A stretch of DNA of 64,000 nucleotides, from NCBI GenBank assembly GCA_965247705.1, contig CBDFHV010000006.1, positions 1 through 64,000 on the forward strand, written 5' to 3'. A program made the translations under genes and the position numbers. Under the pieces are notes generated by a model. That model was given only the letters and a program-made list of their open reading frames with translations, searched no databases and was not told where the DNA came from. Positions 33,975-42,482 of the stretch are shown piece by piece. Within the stretch, counting starts at the first letter, position 1. The number at the start of each line of letters is the position of its first letter. This DNA is from CBDFHV01 sp965247705 (lineage in GTDB: Bacteria; Pseudomonadota; Alphaproteobacteria; Rhodospirillales; CAMCUA01).

Positions 33975-34841
33975 TTAATTTATCTATGTGGAATTGCGAC
34001 CTGACACGGTCTTCGTGCCGAATTCAAACAGTCTGATCGACTTCATCGACCCGCCGAAGCCGGGCCGAAGTCGAGGCCATTCAGCCGGCGATTCGCACCC
34101 CGGCCTCGGTCTACGTCTGGACAATATCGGCACCACACGACCGGCCAACAGGCATCGTGATCGGGGCGACATTCCGCTCGGGCGATGACAGGTACGCCAG
34201 TCACTGGCCGCTGATTGGAAGATCCTGCGAGACGCGGGAAGCCGCCTCGACCTCGTCGCTGCAAATGTCCATTGATCACGGACCCCGCCGACTACGGCCG
34301 CCGCGAAGCTGAGCAGTTCATCCAGATGAGACACTTCCCGGGTCCTGCCGGCGAGTCACTGCGCGCGGTTCGAGTTCCGACCCAAGCGAACGCCGGTTCC
34401 TGCAGCGCTTTGGCGGCTGGCTGTGATGAGCGAGATATCGATTCTCCACGGTTATAGACCCCTCACGCCCGCTTTCTCCAATAAAGGGCGAAACAATGGT
34501 CAGGGTCACGCCCAAGCCCATGGACGAGTGGTCCGCTCTTCGGCTTGGGGCTCCGGCCTGCTTGGTCAAGCGGTTTGAGGCCAATGGGTCCGAAAGCATG
34601 GCGCCCAGCCGGTACATATCATATCACGGGGGACAATAACGATATATAAATACGGCCTCGTTATATGTTTCGCAAACTGAGCACTGCTGGTCGCTGGCTA
34701 AGAGCACAAGAGCCACGCTAAAACCACGATTGAGTTTGATGCTCCGACCTTGGGAATGTACAAGCTCACGTTGAAGGTCGGTGACGCCCAAAACGGATCC
34801 ATTCAACCAAATTCGAGCAAGAACCGTACCAACTTTCGTGT
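33975..34841. other. Gene-poor stretch with coding debris
   Basis: Between the IS1380-family copy 2 and the IS1595-family copy 2. No complete gene is recognised. Base composition falls to AT-rich from about 34600. A plus-strand open frame near 34639-34846 ends in a plausible protein-like tail (FDAPTLGMYKLTLKVGD, then QPNSSKNRTNFRV and stop) but has no start and no family I recognise. Other open frames here lack ribosome sites and family motifs. Confidence 0.5.
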
Positions 34842-34849
34842 ATAGTTAA

Positions 34850-35926
34850 CGTCCCTATCCGGTTAAAGCAGGTAGCGCACCCTGCGGTTGAAGACTGTCG
34901 ACCAGCTCCTTGTAGGTGATGGTGGGTTGGTCCATGGCGCGGCGGAGGACGAAGTCGGCCAGATCGGTGATGCGTGTGCGGCGGTTGAAGCGGTAGCTCC
35001 ATTCCCGGGCATAGCGCGGCAGGTGCTTGGCGCCGACACCGTGATAGGTGCCGTTGAGCCAGGTCTTCACGTTGGAAAACAGGACATGGACGACCGGCAT
35101 CAAGCGCTCGGCATTCTTGCCTTCGCCTTGCACGACGGGGTGGTGGCGATAGGTGTCGCGGAGTCCGGCGTACCCCTTGAAGGCGTCGCTGGCGAGGCGG
35201 CTTCCGGGCCTGACCGAGGCGCGCACGAAGCCGCCCAGCTCGCGGGCGGTGGCCGCCGGGAGGATGGCGAGCCGCGCCCGGCCGGCGACGAAGCCGCTTC
35301 CCTTGATGCCCTTGCCCGGCCCGACCGGCCGCTTCTCGACGGCCATCACCAACAGGCTCTTGTTCGGGTTGGAAAGGCCCCGGCCCCGGCTCTCCGGCTT
35401 GCCGCGCCCGCCATAATAACTCTCGTCGACCTCGACCAAGCCCTCGAGCGGAAATTCCGAGCGCTCCGTCAGGGCATGACGCAGCTTATGAGCCATCAGC
35501 CACGCTGTCTCGTAGCGCAGATCCAACTCGCGGGACAGCAAAAGGGCCGAGACCCCACGCTTGTCGCGCGCCATCCACCACGCCGCCAGGAACCATTTGC
35601 GGAGCGGCGTGCGGGTGCGGTGGAAGATCGTCCCCGCCGTCACCGATTCCTGATGACCGCAACGGGCGCATTCGAAGATCCTGGGCCGCGCCGTCATTCG
35701 GTAGCTCCGCCGTTCGCCGCAGCGGGCACAGACATAGCCCTGCGGCCAGCGCAGCCGGGCCAGCGCCTCGATGCAGGCCGCTTCCGATCCGTGCCGTTCT
35801 TGAAACGCCAACATCCTGCCCATCGCACCGCCCTCCAAAAGCCCGAGACAATGCGATCAGCCTACATCCTCTACGTGAACATAACAAGAACATTTAGGCC
35901 GATCCTGTTTTAACCGGATAGGGACG
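34850..35926 (-). mobile_element. IS1595-family element, copy 2 (inverted)
   Basis: 1077 bp, same ends as copy 1 and opposite orientation. It is flanked by its own perfect 8-bp direct repeat ATAGTTAA (34842-34849 and 35927-35934), so it inserted independently. Confidence 0.95.
34855..35823 (-). CDS. IS1595-family (ISXO2-like) transposase, second copy
   Basis: 322 residues, with the zinc ribbon (CARCGERR, CARCGHQE), VEVDESYYGG and SDAFKGYAGL all present. Compared with the copy at 25.7 kb it has Met instead of Ile in AWWMARDK and His instead of Arg in TYHGVGAKH. Near-identity suggests recent spread within this genome and makes the pair a substrate for homologous inversion of the 8 kb between them. 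Confidence 0.93.
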   Translation of the reverse strand: MGRMLAFQERHGSEAACIEALARLRWPQGYVCARCGERRSYRMTARPRIFECARCGHQESVTAGTIFHRTRTPLRKWFLAAWWMARDKRGVSALLLSRELDLRYETAWLMAHKLRHALTERSEFPLEGLVEVDESYYGGRGKPESRGRGLSNPNKSLLVMAVEKRPVGPGKGIKGSGFVAGRARLAILPAATARELGGFVRASVRPGSRLASDAFKGYAGLRDTYRHHPVVQGEGKNAERLMPVVHVLFSNVKTWLNGTYHGVGAKHLPRYAREWSYRFNRRTRITDLADFVLRRAMDQPTITYKELVDSLQPQGALPALTG

Positions 35927-35963
35927 ATAGTTAATTTTCAATAACTTAAGGGCGCGTCCAATC

Positions 35964-36122
35964 GTCGGATTATTGAACCTGTAAAATATCCCGACAATTA
36001 TAAGGTCAATTTTTTGGGGCCGGATTCGACAGAAATAGCGGAAAACCGCCAAAAACACGAAAACTCGGTGAATTTGACCGGATTCAAACTGTAAATTCTA
36101 CCGACATGCTATAAAATTGACA
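35964..36122. repeat. Two imperfect ~50-bp direct repeats, 110 bp apart, in an AT-rich spacer
   Basis: Unit 1 centres on CTGTAAAATATCCCGACA (35979-35996) and unit 2 on CTGTAAATTCTACCGACA (36089-36106). Each is preceded by a CGGATT-AA block and followed by a TATAA-GTCAAT / TATAAAATTGACAT block. The 110-bp spacing and low GC content look regulatory rather than coding. Which gene they would serve is unclear, since the next frame is only a gene remnant. Confidence 0.6.
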
Positions 36123-36159
36123 TGTTTGTTTCTATAATAACCGTATAACGAGTGGTCTT

Positions 36160-36296
36160 CGACCGCCCTACTGGTGACCCGCAGCGTCTTCTTCTCCTCG
36201 GATTCAAGCGGCGGCCCCAACAAGACGCCCAAGTACAGCTTCATCCTGGTGGGCGATCAGTTGCGCGACGTCCTTAATCCGCGCTTGGAGAAGTAG
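36160..36296 (+). pseudogene. Possible 3' remnant of a peptide ABC-transporter permease
   Basis: An open plus frame ending at TAG 36294-36296 reads SFILVGDQLRDVLNPRLEK at its end. This resembles the conserved C-terminus (GD-LRD-L-PRL) of DppC/OppC-type permeases. Nothing upstream restores a membrane domain; a stop precedes the frame at about 36138. It is low-confidence debris. Confidence 0.35.
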
Positions 36297-36324
36297 GCGC
36301 CGCCTCCTCCCCGGCAAAAAAAAT

Positions 36325-36508
36325 GGCCGCGCAAGCGCGGCCCAAAGTTGGGTCTTGGGAGGAAGAAACTCAATATACCGATTCGATCGATCGAACGCCA
36401 TGATCCAGATCACGTTCTAGACGACGGCGACCGATCGAGCCCCTGGAGCCCAAAAAGAAAGGCCGCGCAAGCGCGGCCCGAAGTTGGGTCTTGAGGGAGG
36501 AAGAAACC
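36325..36508. repeat. Duplicated hairpin-leader module upstream of pccB
   Basis: Each unit holds the perfect stem-loop GGCCGCGCAAGCGCGGCC, then AAGTTGGGTCTTG and a ribosome-site-like GGAGGAAGAAAC. Unit 1 is at 36325-36370 and unit 2 at 36461-36508. Read on the minus strand both hairpins are followed by T-runs (ATTTTTTTT and TTTCTTTTT), so they can also act as terminators in that direction. The units look like duplicated 5' leaders of a lost gene. Confidence 0.65.
36401..36412. promoter_or_regulatory. FNR-like palindrome
   Basis: TGATCCAGATCA (TGAT-N4-ATCA) has the FNR/FixK inner consensus, within a wider imperfect palindrome from GAACG to GTTC (36393-36417). It lies between the two leader repeats, 377 bp upstream of pccB. 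Confidence 0.4.
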
Positions 36509-36536
36509 CACCGTAGCGATTCTCTCGGTCGGTCGC

Positions 36537-36552
36537 TGTGACAAGCGTCACA
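36537..36552. promoter_or_regulatory. CRP-like palindrome upstream of pccB
   Basis: TGTGACAAGCGTCACA is an exact TGTGA-N6-TCACA site, 237 bp upstream of ATG 36789. It is the second perfect site of this form in the window. Confidence 0.5.
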
Positions 36553-36788
36553 CCCTCGACAATGACGCCCAATCGGGCGCGTATCGGCGGGTCCCGTGAC
36601 CACGAAATCCTCAAGGAGGACGGCCGGCGATCGCCGCGAACACGCTTCCGCCTGCCGCGGACACGGGGTTTGACAGGGCCAGGATCAAGGTCAGGAAAGC
36701 TGCCGTCATTGGGCGTTGCCGAGGCATGAATTTGTGGTTCGGTCCCGGCATGGTATCTGGATGGGGCGGCGGACAGTGGAGGGCCTCC

Positions 36789-38321
36789 ATGCACGAAATC
36801 ATACGGCAGCTGGAAGCGAAGCGGGAGCGCGCGCGCCTCGGCGGCGGCAAGCGGCGCATCCAGGCCCAGCACGCCAAAGGGAAGCTGACGGCGCGGGAAC
36901 GAATCGACGTGCTTCTCGACGACGGTTCCTTCGAGGAGTGGGACATGTTCGTGGAGCACAGGGGTACGGACTTCGGCATAGGCAGCGAGACCATTCCCGG
37001 CGACGGCGTGGTCACGGGCTATGGCACCATAAATGGCCGCCTCGTGTTCCTGTTCAGTCAGGACTTCACCGTTTTTGGCGGCTCCCTCTCGGAGGCCCAT
37101 GCGGAAAAGATCTGCAAGATCATGGACACCGCCATGCGGGTGGGGGCGCCGGTGATCGGCATCAACGATTCGGGCGGCGCGCGCATCCAGGAAGGGGTGG
37201 CGTCCCTGGCCGGTTACGCCGAGGTCTTTCAACGCAACGTGTTGGCATCCGGAGTGGTGCCGCAGGTGTCGCTGGTCATGGGGCCCTGCGCCGGCGGCGC
37301 TGTCTACTCGCCGGCCATGACGGACTTTATCTTCATGGTCAAGGACAGCTCCTACATGTTCGTCACCGGCCCCGACGTGGTGAAGACCGTCACCCACGAA
37401 GACGTCACCCACGAAGACCTGGGCGGCGCGATGACCCATGCCACCCGCTCGGGCATCGCCGACGCGGTGTTCGAGAACGACGTCGAGGCGCTGCTGATGG
37501 CGCGGCGCTTCATGGACTTCCTGCCGGCCAGTAACCGGGAGAAGGCGCCGGTCTGGCCGACGGACGATCCCATTGTTCGGATGGAGATGTCGCTGGACAC
37601 CCTGGTCCCCGACAACCCCAACACGCCCTATGATATGAAGGAATTGATCCGCAAGGTGGCCGACGAGGAGGAATTCTTCGAGCTACAGCCGGACTACGCG
37701 GCCAATATCGTCATCGGATTCATCCGCCTCGACGGCGCGCCGGCGGGCGTGGTCGCCAACCAGCCCATGGTCCTGGCCGGCTGCCTCGACATCAACGCCG
37801 CGACAAAGGCGGCCCGTTTCGTGCGTTTCTGCGACTGCTTCAACGTTCCGGTCCTGACATTCGTCGATGTACCCGGGTTCCTGCCGGGCACCAGCCAGGA
37901 GCACGGCGGCATCATTCGTCACGGCGCCAAACTGCTTTACGCCTTTGCCGAGGCGACGGTCCCCAAGGTGACGGTCATCACCCGCAAGGCCTATGGCGGG
38001 GCCTATGACGTGATGAGTTCCAAGCACCTGCGGGGCGACGTCAATTTCGCCTGGCCGTCGGCCGAGATTGCCGTCATGGGGCCGAAGGGCGCCGCGGAGA
38101 TCATTTTCCGGGCCGACGCCAAGGACGCCAAGAAGATCGAGCGCCACACCGAGGAATACCGCACCCGCTTCGCCAATCCCTTCATCGCCGGCCACCGGGG
38201 GTTCATCGATGATGTCATCATGCCCCACGACACCCGGTCACGGGTATGTCGATCCCTCGCCATGCTGAGGAGCAAGAAGCTGGAAAACCCATGGCGAAAG
38301 CACGGCAACATTCCTCTGTAG
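36789..38321 (+). CDS. pccB: Propionyl-CoA carboxylase beta subunit (carboxyltransferase)
   Basis: A 510-residue carboxyltransferase that moves CO2 from biotin to propionyl-CoA, giving methylmalonyl-CoA. Both crotonase-like halves are present, with family hallmarks GINDSGGARIQEG, MGPCAGGAVYSPA, FVDVPGFLPGTSQEH and the acyl-binding RKAYGGAYDVMSSKHL. ATG 36789 (MHEIIRQLEAKRERARLGGG) is chosen because GGAGGG lies seven bases upstream and PccB proteins begin here; an upstream ATG at 36726 adds a non-family leader. A duplicated THEDVTHED is seen in the middle. The biotin-carrying alpha subunit is not in the window. It is convergent with the amidase, 14 bp apart. Confidence 0.92.
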   Translation: MHEIIRQLEAKRERARLGGGKRRIQAQHAKGKLTARERIDVLLDDGSFEEWDMFVEHRGTDFGIGSETIPGDGVVTGYGTINGRLVFLFSQDFTVFGGSLSEAHAEKICKIMDTAMRVGAPVIGINDSGGARIQEGVASLAGYAEVFQRNVLASGVVPQVSLVMGPCAGGAVYSPAMTDFIFMVKDSSYMFVTGPDVVKTVTHEDVTHEDLGGAMTHATRSGIADAVFENDVEALLMARRFMDFLPASNREKAPVWPTDDPIVRMEMSLDTLVPDNPNTPYDMKELIRKVADEEEFFELQPDYAANIVIGFIRLDGAPAGVVANQPMVLAGCLDINAATKAARFVRFCDCFNVPVLTFVDVPGFLPGTSQEHGGIIRHGAKLLYAFAEATVPKVTVITRKAYGGAYDVMSSKHLRGDVNFAWPSAEIAVMGPKGAAEIIFRADAKDAKKIERHTEEYRTRFANPFIAGHRGFIDDVIMPHDTRSRVCRSLAMLRSKKLENPWRKHGNIPL

Positions 38322-38335
38322 GGGACGCGCCGCCG

Positions 38336-39751
38336 CTATTCGCCGCCATGACCGCCCACGGGAGGCCGGCCGATCCGTTCGACGGCGGTGCCGAGAACCC
38401 GTTCGGCCCCAAGGGCGATGGCGAGAAGGCGTTCTTCCGTTCCGCCGCGCGCGTTGAGCTGCAGGCCCACCGGCATGCCGGCCGCGTCCAGGCCACAGGG
38501 TAGGGTGACGGCGCAGAGTCCCAGATAATTGGCCGGGCTGGTGTTGCGCAGGGCGGCCATGTTGGCGGCGGCGTAGGCGTTCCCGTCGGCGATCCCTTCG
38601 GTGGTTGGTGGCGTGATGGCGACCGTCGGGGAGACCAGCACGTCCACGGCAGCCAGGGTGTCGTTGGCCGATCGCGCCATGACCTGAAGCCGGGCAAAGC
38701 GATTCAGATAGTCCTCGGCCGACAGGTCCTTGACCGCCGCCATGCGGCGGGCCACCACGGGATCCACCGTCTCCAGCCACGGGGACAGGTTGTTGACCAG
38801 GAAAGCGCGAAGTTCGGGCGCCGCGACGCCGCCCTCCGCGTGAAGCGCCGCGGCGGCGGCCAGTTCCGGCACGGTCAGGGGAACCTTGCGCGCGCCGGCC
38901 CGAACCAATTCGTCGATGGCCCGATCCGCCGCCTCGCCGATGCCCGGTGACAGATCGTCCCAGAACAATTCCTCCACCATGCCCAGGCGCAGCCCCGCCA
39001 TCTCGGCGACGGGCAGGGGATCGGCCACGGGCTTGCCCGCATGGGCCGGGTCGAGGGTGTAGAACCCGTAGGCCAGATCCGCGGCGCTTCGGGTCAAGAT
39101 GCCGGGGGTGTCCAAGGTCGGGCTGAGGGGCACGATTCCCTCCAGGGACCAGCGGCCATGGGTGACCTTGAGGCCGGCGCAGCCGGTCATGCTGGCGGGA
39201 ATACGGACCGATCCCGCCGTGTCGCTGCCGAAGGCGAGCAGGGCCGATCCCTCCATGAGGCTTACTCCGGCGCCGGCGCTGGAGCCGCCGGGCACACGGT
39301 GGGAGGACTTGTCCCAGGGATTGCGCGGTGTGCCCCAGTGGCGGTTGGTGCCCAGGCCGCCAAATGCGAACTCCACCATATGGGTCTTGCCGGCAATCAC
39401 CGGGCATTGGCGGCGAAGAACCTGCATCACCGGCCCATCGATCGACCATTGCGGCGGCAGCTCCTTGGGTGTTCCGGCGAAGGTGGGATAGCCGGTCAGG
39501 CCGAAGAGGTCTTTAACCGACACCGGCACCCCAAGGAGCGGCCCCAGGTCGTGCCCCCCGGCGATCGCCGCGTCGGCGGCGCGTGCATGGTGGGCGGCAC
39601 GGTCCGGGTCCCATTCCTTGTAGGCCTTCAGGATGGGATCCCAGCGGTCATGGGCATCTCGGGCCTCGTCCAACAATTGAGTCGCCGTGGTTTCCCGGGT
39701 CCGCAAGCCGGCGGCGATTTCCGCGATGGGCCGATCCATCCAGCGATTCAT
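38336..39751 (-). CDS. Amidase signature family hydrolase
   Basis: A 471-residue amidase. The Ser-Ser-Lys triad is visible: Lys in VSVKDLFGLTGYP, the cis-Ser in PGGSSAGAGVS and the nucleophile in GSDTAGSVRIPAS. No membrane segment. Substrate unknown; not GatA by context, since gatB and gatC are absent. ATG 39751 (MNRWMDRPIAEIAAGL) is the natural start. Confidence 0.87.
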   Translation of the reverse strand: MNRWMDRPIAEIAAGLRTRETTATQLLDEARDAHDRWDPILKAYKEWDPDRAAHHARAADAAIAGGHDLGPLLGVPVSVKDLFGLTGYPTFAGTPKELPPQWSIDGPVMQVLRRQCPVIAGKTHMVEFAFGGLGTNRHWGTPRNPWDKSSHRVPGGSSAGAGVSLMEGSALLAFGSDTAGSVRIPASMTGCAGLKVTHGRWSLEGIVPLSPTLDTPGILTRSAADLAYGFYTLDPAHAGKPVADPLPVAEMAGLRLGMVEELFWDDLSPGIGEAADRAIDELVRAGARKVPLTVPELAAAAALHAEGGVAAPELRAFLVNNLSPWLETVDPVVARRMAAVKDLSAEDYLNRFARLQVMARSANDTLAAVDVLVSPTVAITPPTTEGIADGNAYAAANMAALRNTSPANYLGLCAVTLPCGLDAAGMPVGLQLNARGGTEERLLAIALGAERVLGTAVERIGRPPVGGHGGE

Positions 39752-39969
39752 GGCAAGGGCTCTCCGATTCCTGTCGAAAGACGCGAGTCCAGGTGCCGCG
39801 CGTGGACGGGATCAAATCACGGGCGACGGCATCGGGTAAAGCGCGAGCGCGCCAATCGAGCGCACGGGCTGGTCACGAACGCATCTCGCGGGCACAATGA
39901 ATTCCCGTCGTGGCGTTTCCGGATGAGCGTCGCCGCGCGGGCCGGGCGTGTACGAAGGACGGTGATGGG

Positions 39970-40527
39970 ATGAACTTGATAGCGAGAGCATTTGCGGCCC
40001 TGTCCTTGGTGGTGGTTTTGGCCATCGGGGCGTCGGCGACGGTCCGTGCCGAGGAGGTGTCCATCAAGGACTTCGCCGGCGAATACGTGGGCCGCAGCGT
40101 GACCCACAACACCGAGTCCCTCGAGCCGCGGGACCTCGGCGTTACCATCCGCGGCGATGATAAGGCCTTCACCATCAGTTGGACCACCATTAGCCGCCGT
40201 GCCGACGGCCGGACGTCCCCCAAGTCCTACACCATCGACTTCCTGGCCACCCAGCGGACGGGGATCTATCGGTCCGGCATGCGGCGCAACCAGTTCGGCG
40301 GGCGCGTTCCTCTCGATCCCCTGAAAGGCGAGCCGTACGTCTGGGCGCGCCTGCACGAAAGGACCCTCACCGTCCATGCCCTTCACATCAAGGACGACGG
40401 CGGGTTCGAAATCCAGGTCTACGATCGGACCCTGAGCGACGGCGGTTTGCGACTGCGTTTCGCCCGCCAGGACGAGAACGGACCGCTGAAAGAGCTACGG
40501 GGAGAACTGAAGCGAATTCACCAGTGA
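39970..40527 (+). CDS. Exported protein of unknown function
   Basis: A 185-residue protein with a signal peptide (MNLIARAFAALSLVVVLAIG, cleaved near VRAEE). The mature part is beta-rich, with SIKDFAGEYVGRSV, TISWTTISRR and LTVHALHIKDDGGFEIQVYDRT. It suggests a small lipocalin- or barrel-like periplasmic domain, but no family is recognised. It starts at ATG 39970 and stands alone between divergent and convergent neighbours. Confidence 0.65.
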   Translation: MNLIARAFAALSLVVVLAIGASATVRAEEVSIKDFAGEYVGRSVTHNTESLEPRDLGVTIRGDDKAFTISWTTISRRADGRTSPKSYTIDFLATQRTGIYRSGMRRNQFGGRVPLDPLKGEPYVWARLHERTLTVHALHIKDDGGFEIQVYDRTLSDGGLRLRFARQDENGPLKELRGELKRIHQ

Positions 40528-40543
40528 CAGATCGTCTGTTGCC

Positions 40544-41122
40544 CTACGCCACCACGCCAACCGTTGCCCCGGCAATCTGGGACAGAGCCTCGGCGGCCCG
40601 ATTGTAGGCCTGGGCCGCCGCCACGGCGAGGGGCGGGGCACCCGACTCCCTCTCGCGCCGCCGCGCCGCCGCCTGCTGCTCCTCCTCTGCCTTTTCGGCC
40701 TGAAGCTCCGCCTGGGCTTGCAATTTGATCTGACGGGCGGCATTGGCGACGGCACGGTCCTGGGTCGACGGTTCGGCCGGCGCCAGGGCGGCGCGTATCA
40801 CCACGTCCATCTTGGCGATGGTGGCCTCGGGGGAGCCCGAGGGGCTTACGTCGATGGAAACTTCGCCGCTGACCGCATACAGCCGGCCGTCGGGACCGCG
40901 GGTGTACTGATAGCTGGGCACGCCCGTGTAGGCACCGCCGACCCTGGAGTGCGCTTGTTCGTGTTGCCTTACCTCCCGGTCACGCTGCTGAAGTTCGCGG
41001 ATAATCCGCTCTTCTTCCGGCGTTGTCTGGGTGGGATTGGCGGACTTGCCAGATGCGGGACCGCCCTCCGCACCCCTGACCAGTTGCAAGGCAACGACCG
41101 AGGTTGATTCACCGACGACCAT
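40544..41122 (-). CDS. Putative metalloprotease, SprA-related family
   Basis: A 192-residue protein with a conserved centre: EERIIRELQQRDREVRQHEQAH followed by YQYTRGPDGRLYAVSGEVSIDVS and a MDVVIRAALAPAEPS segment. The HEQAH motif resembles the zinc HEXXH motif and is typical of the CJM1_0395/SprA-related family of presumed metalloproteases. The C-terminal third is coiled-coil-like (Gln/Glu/Ala-rich). No signal peptide. Activity is inferred from the motif only. Confidence 0.65.
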   Translation of the reverse strand: MVVGESTSVVALQLVRGAEGGPASGKSANPTQTTPEEERIIRELQQRDREVRQHEQAHSRVGGAYTGVPSYQYTRGPDGRLYAVSGEVSIDVSPSGSPEATIAKMDVVIRAALAPAEPSTQDRAVANAARQIKLQAQAELQAEKAEEEQQAAARRRERESGAPPLAVAAAQAYNRAAEALSQIAGATVGVVA

Positions 41123-41195
41123 CGCTTGAAGATGCTAGCAGAATCTCGTGGATTTCACAACGAATGGCGACGGCCGAATCCCGATCCGCGGTCGG

Positions 41196-41447
41196 TCACG
41201 TCCCCAACGCGTGGAACCATCGCGTAAACCCGGTCCAGTTCCACGCCACCGCAACGAAGCCGGCGGCAAGCAGTCCGAACCAGAAAATGGCTAGGTACGA
41301 ATTCCGGATGTTTCGACGCTTGCGCTCCAATTCCTTGCGACGCTTCTCTTCCTGACGCCGCAGGGCGAGTCGCCGTGTTCGCGCCTCCCCTTCCTTCTCA
41401 AGTTCTTCCCGGTTGCGAGCGAGTTTCTTTTCTTCTGCTCTACTCAT
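41196..41447 (-). CDS. Small coiled-coil protein with one C-terminal membrane segment
   Basis: 83 residues from ATG 41447 (MSRAEEKKLARN). The first 55 are highly charged and helical (RLALRRQEEKRRKELERKRRN); one hydrophobic segment follows (SYLAIFWFGLLAAGFVAVAW). It looks like a tail-anchored scaffold-type protein. No family recognised. Confidence 0.55.
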   Translation of the reverse strand: MSRAEEKKLARNREELEKEGEARTRRLALRRQEEKRRKELERKRRNIRNSYLAIFWFGLLAAGFVAVAWNWTGFTRWFHALGT

Positions 41448-41754
41448 GACCTGCGTGCTCAAGGCTGTGATCCTCAAGTCCTGGCCGAAACTGGCGCCTG
41501 CAATCCTCTCCCCTTAGTTTAAGGGGGCTTTCCTAGGACGGGCAGGATCCTTGCCTCAGCTTGACGTCCTTATAGCATGAAATGACGCTAAGAAGTTTCC
41601 AATTTATTAATATGATGAAAACCGCGCGGCAACATGTTGGTGGAGTCCAAGCACCCTTTCACCTGGCGAAAGAACCGGCACGGGCCGGTATTGATGTCGG
41701 CAAATGCCGCCCAGCCCCACCGCTGGGACCACGCCTTTCCAACGCCCAGCGACA
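41448..41754. other. Intergenic stretch with one small hairpin
   Basis: Contains the hairpin CCCCTTA-GTT-TAAGGGG (41510-41526) without a clear T-run, and no supported gene. Composition is mixed. A small plus-strand open frame starting at 41582 has no ribosome site and no recognisable product. Confidence 0.45.
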
Positions 41755-41937
41755 TCAGTGTTCGGTGAACATGCCGTCCATGACGACCTGTTTGAACTGT
41801 TCCTTGTCTTCCAGGCGTTCGAACTTGAACAGAATGCGAGGCTGATTCAAGCCGGCTTCGTTCTCCTTCAGGCCCTCGAACTCAAAATGGTAACTTCCAA
41901 CGCAATTGGCGTCGAGCCATTCCTCCACGGGTTCCAT
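41755..41937 (-). CDS. Small uncharacterised protein (60 residues or slightly longer)
   Basis: The frame reads MEPVEEWLDANCVGSYHFEF, then LKENEAGLNQPRILFKFERLEDKEQFKQVV and ends GMFTEH. It is acidic and protein-like, unlike the antisense frames nearby. The sense continues upstream of ATG 41937 (HGVSIAFNGD) without another ATG, GTG or TTG before a stop, so the true start is uncertain or the 5' end is damaged. No family recognised. Confidence 0.5.
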   Translation of the reverse strand: MEPVEEWLDANCVGSYHFEFEGLKENEAGLNQPRILFKFERLEDKEQFKQVVMDGMFTEH

Positions 41938-42149
41938 GTCCCCGTTGAAGGCAATAGAAACACCGTGGGGTAAACGGGGGGCGGCCAGGATCGGTCAAGC
42001 TCCCTGCTGCTGTCTCCGCTCCGCTACCGCTCCCGATGGGAGTGCGTTCCGCGTGTTCTCGTTGGCGAACGAACTTGCCAGGGACGAACGCCATGGTCTA
42101 GCTGCGCGTTGATCGTCATAATCGTCTATCGCAATGCAAGAGGAATATC

Positions 42150-42380
42150 ATGCGGCCGCAGAGCAAGACTTTCGAGGTGGCGGTCCATAATCGGGAGGCG
42201 CGCGCGGCGCTGGGCGAGGGCCGTCGCCACCGACAATTGCGGGACGATTGGGCCGACACCCACTACATCGAGGTAACCGCGCCAGACGCCGGCCAGGCCC
42301 GCCGCAAGGCGGAGGCCCGCTACCCCGAGCATAAGGGGTTCGTGATCGAACAGATCGTTCAGGTCCGGGATGACCATTAA
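42150..42380 (+). CDS. Small uncharacterised protein, tandem paralogue 1
   Basis: 76 residues, soluble. The pattern FEVAVHNREARAALGEGRRHR, DDWADTHYIEVTA, ARRKAEARYPEHKGFVIEQI is shared with the next gene (42483), with the same blocks in the same order. It looks like a two-layer alpha/beta mini-domain. Function unknown. ATG 42150 follows AGAGGAATATC, a weak ribosome site. Confidence 0.65.
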   Translation: MRPQSKTFEVAVHNREARAALGEGRRHRQLRDDWADTHYIEVTAPDAGQARRKAEARYPEHKGFVIEQIVQVRDDH

Positions 42381-42482
42381 TCCAGAAGCCATTCTGGCAA
42401 GGGCTTGTTAAGGATTTAGTTCCTACAGTGGGACTGGCAGTATCTCGTCCAGTCGTTTCACCCGCAGCGGGAGACCAGGGCC

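Noticed and set aside
34318..34617. Minus-strand frame of about 100 codons in the gene-poor stretch
   Set aside because: No ribosome site, no recognisable domain, and composition consistent with chance openness.
25605..35926. A composite transposon bounded by the two IS1595-family copies
   Set aside because: Each copy has its own 8-bp direct repeat (ATACCTAT and ATAGTTAA) and the outer flanks differ, so they moved independently.
36117..36138. TTGACA followed by TATAAT as a promoter
   Set aside because: The spacer is only 10 bp, too short for a sigma-70 promoter; the -10-like box alone is not enough in AT-rich DNA.
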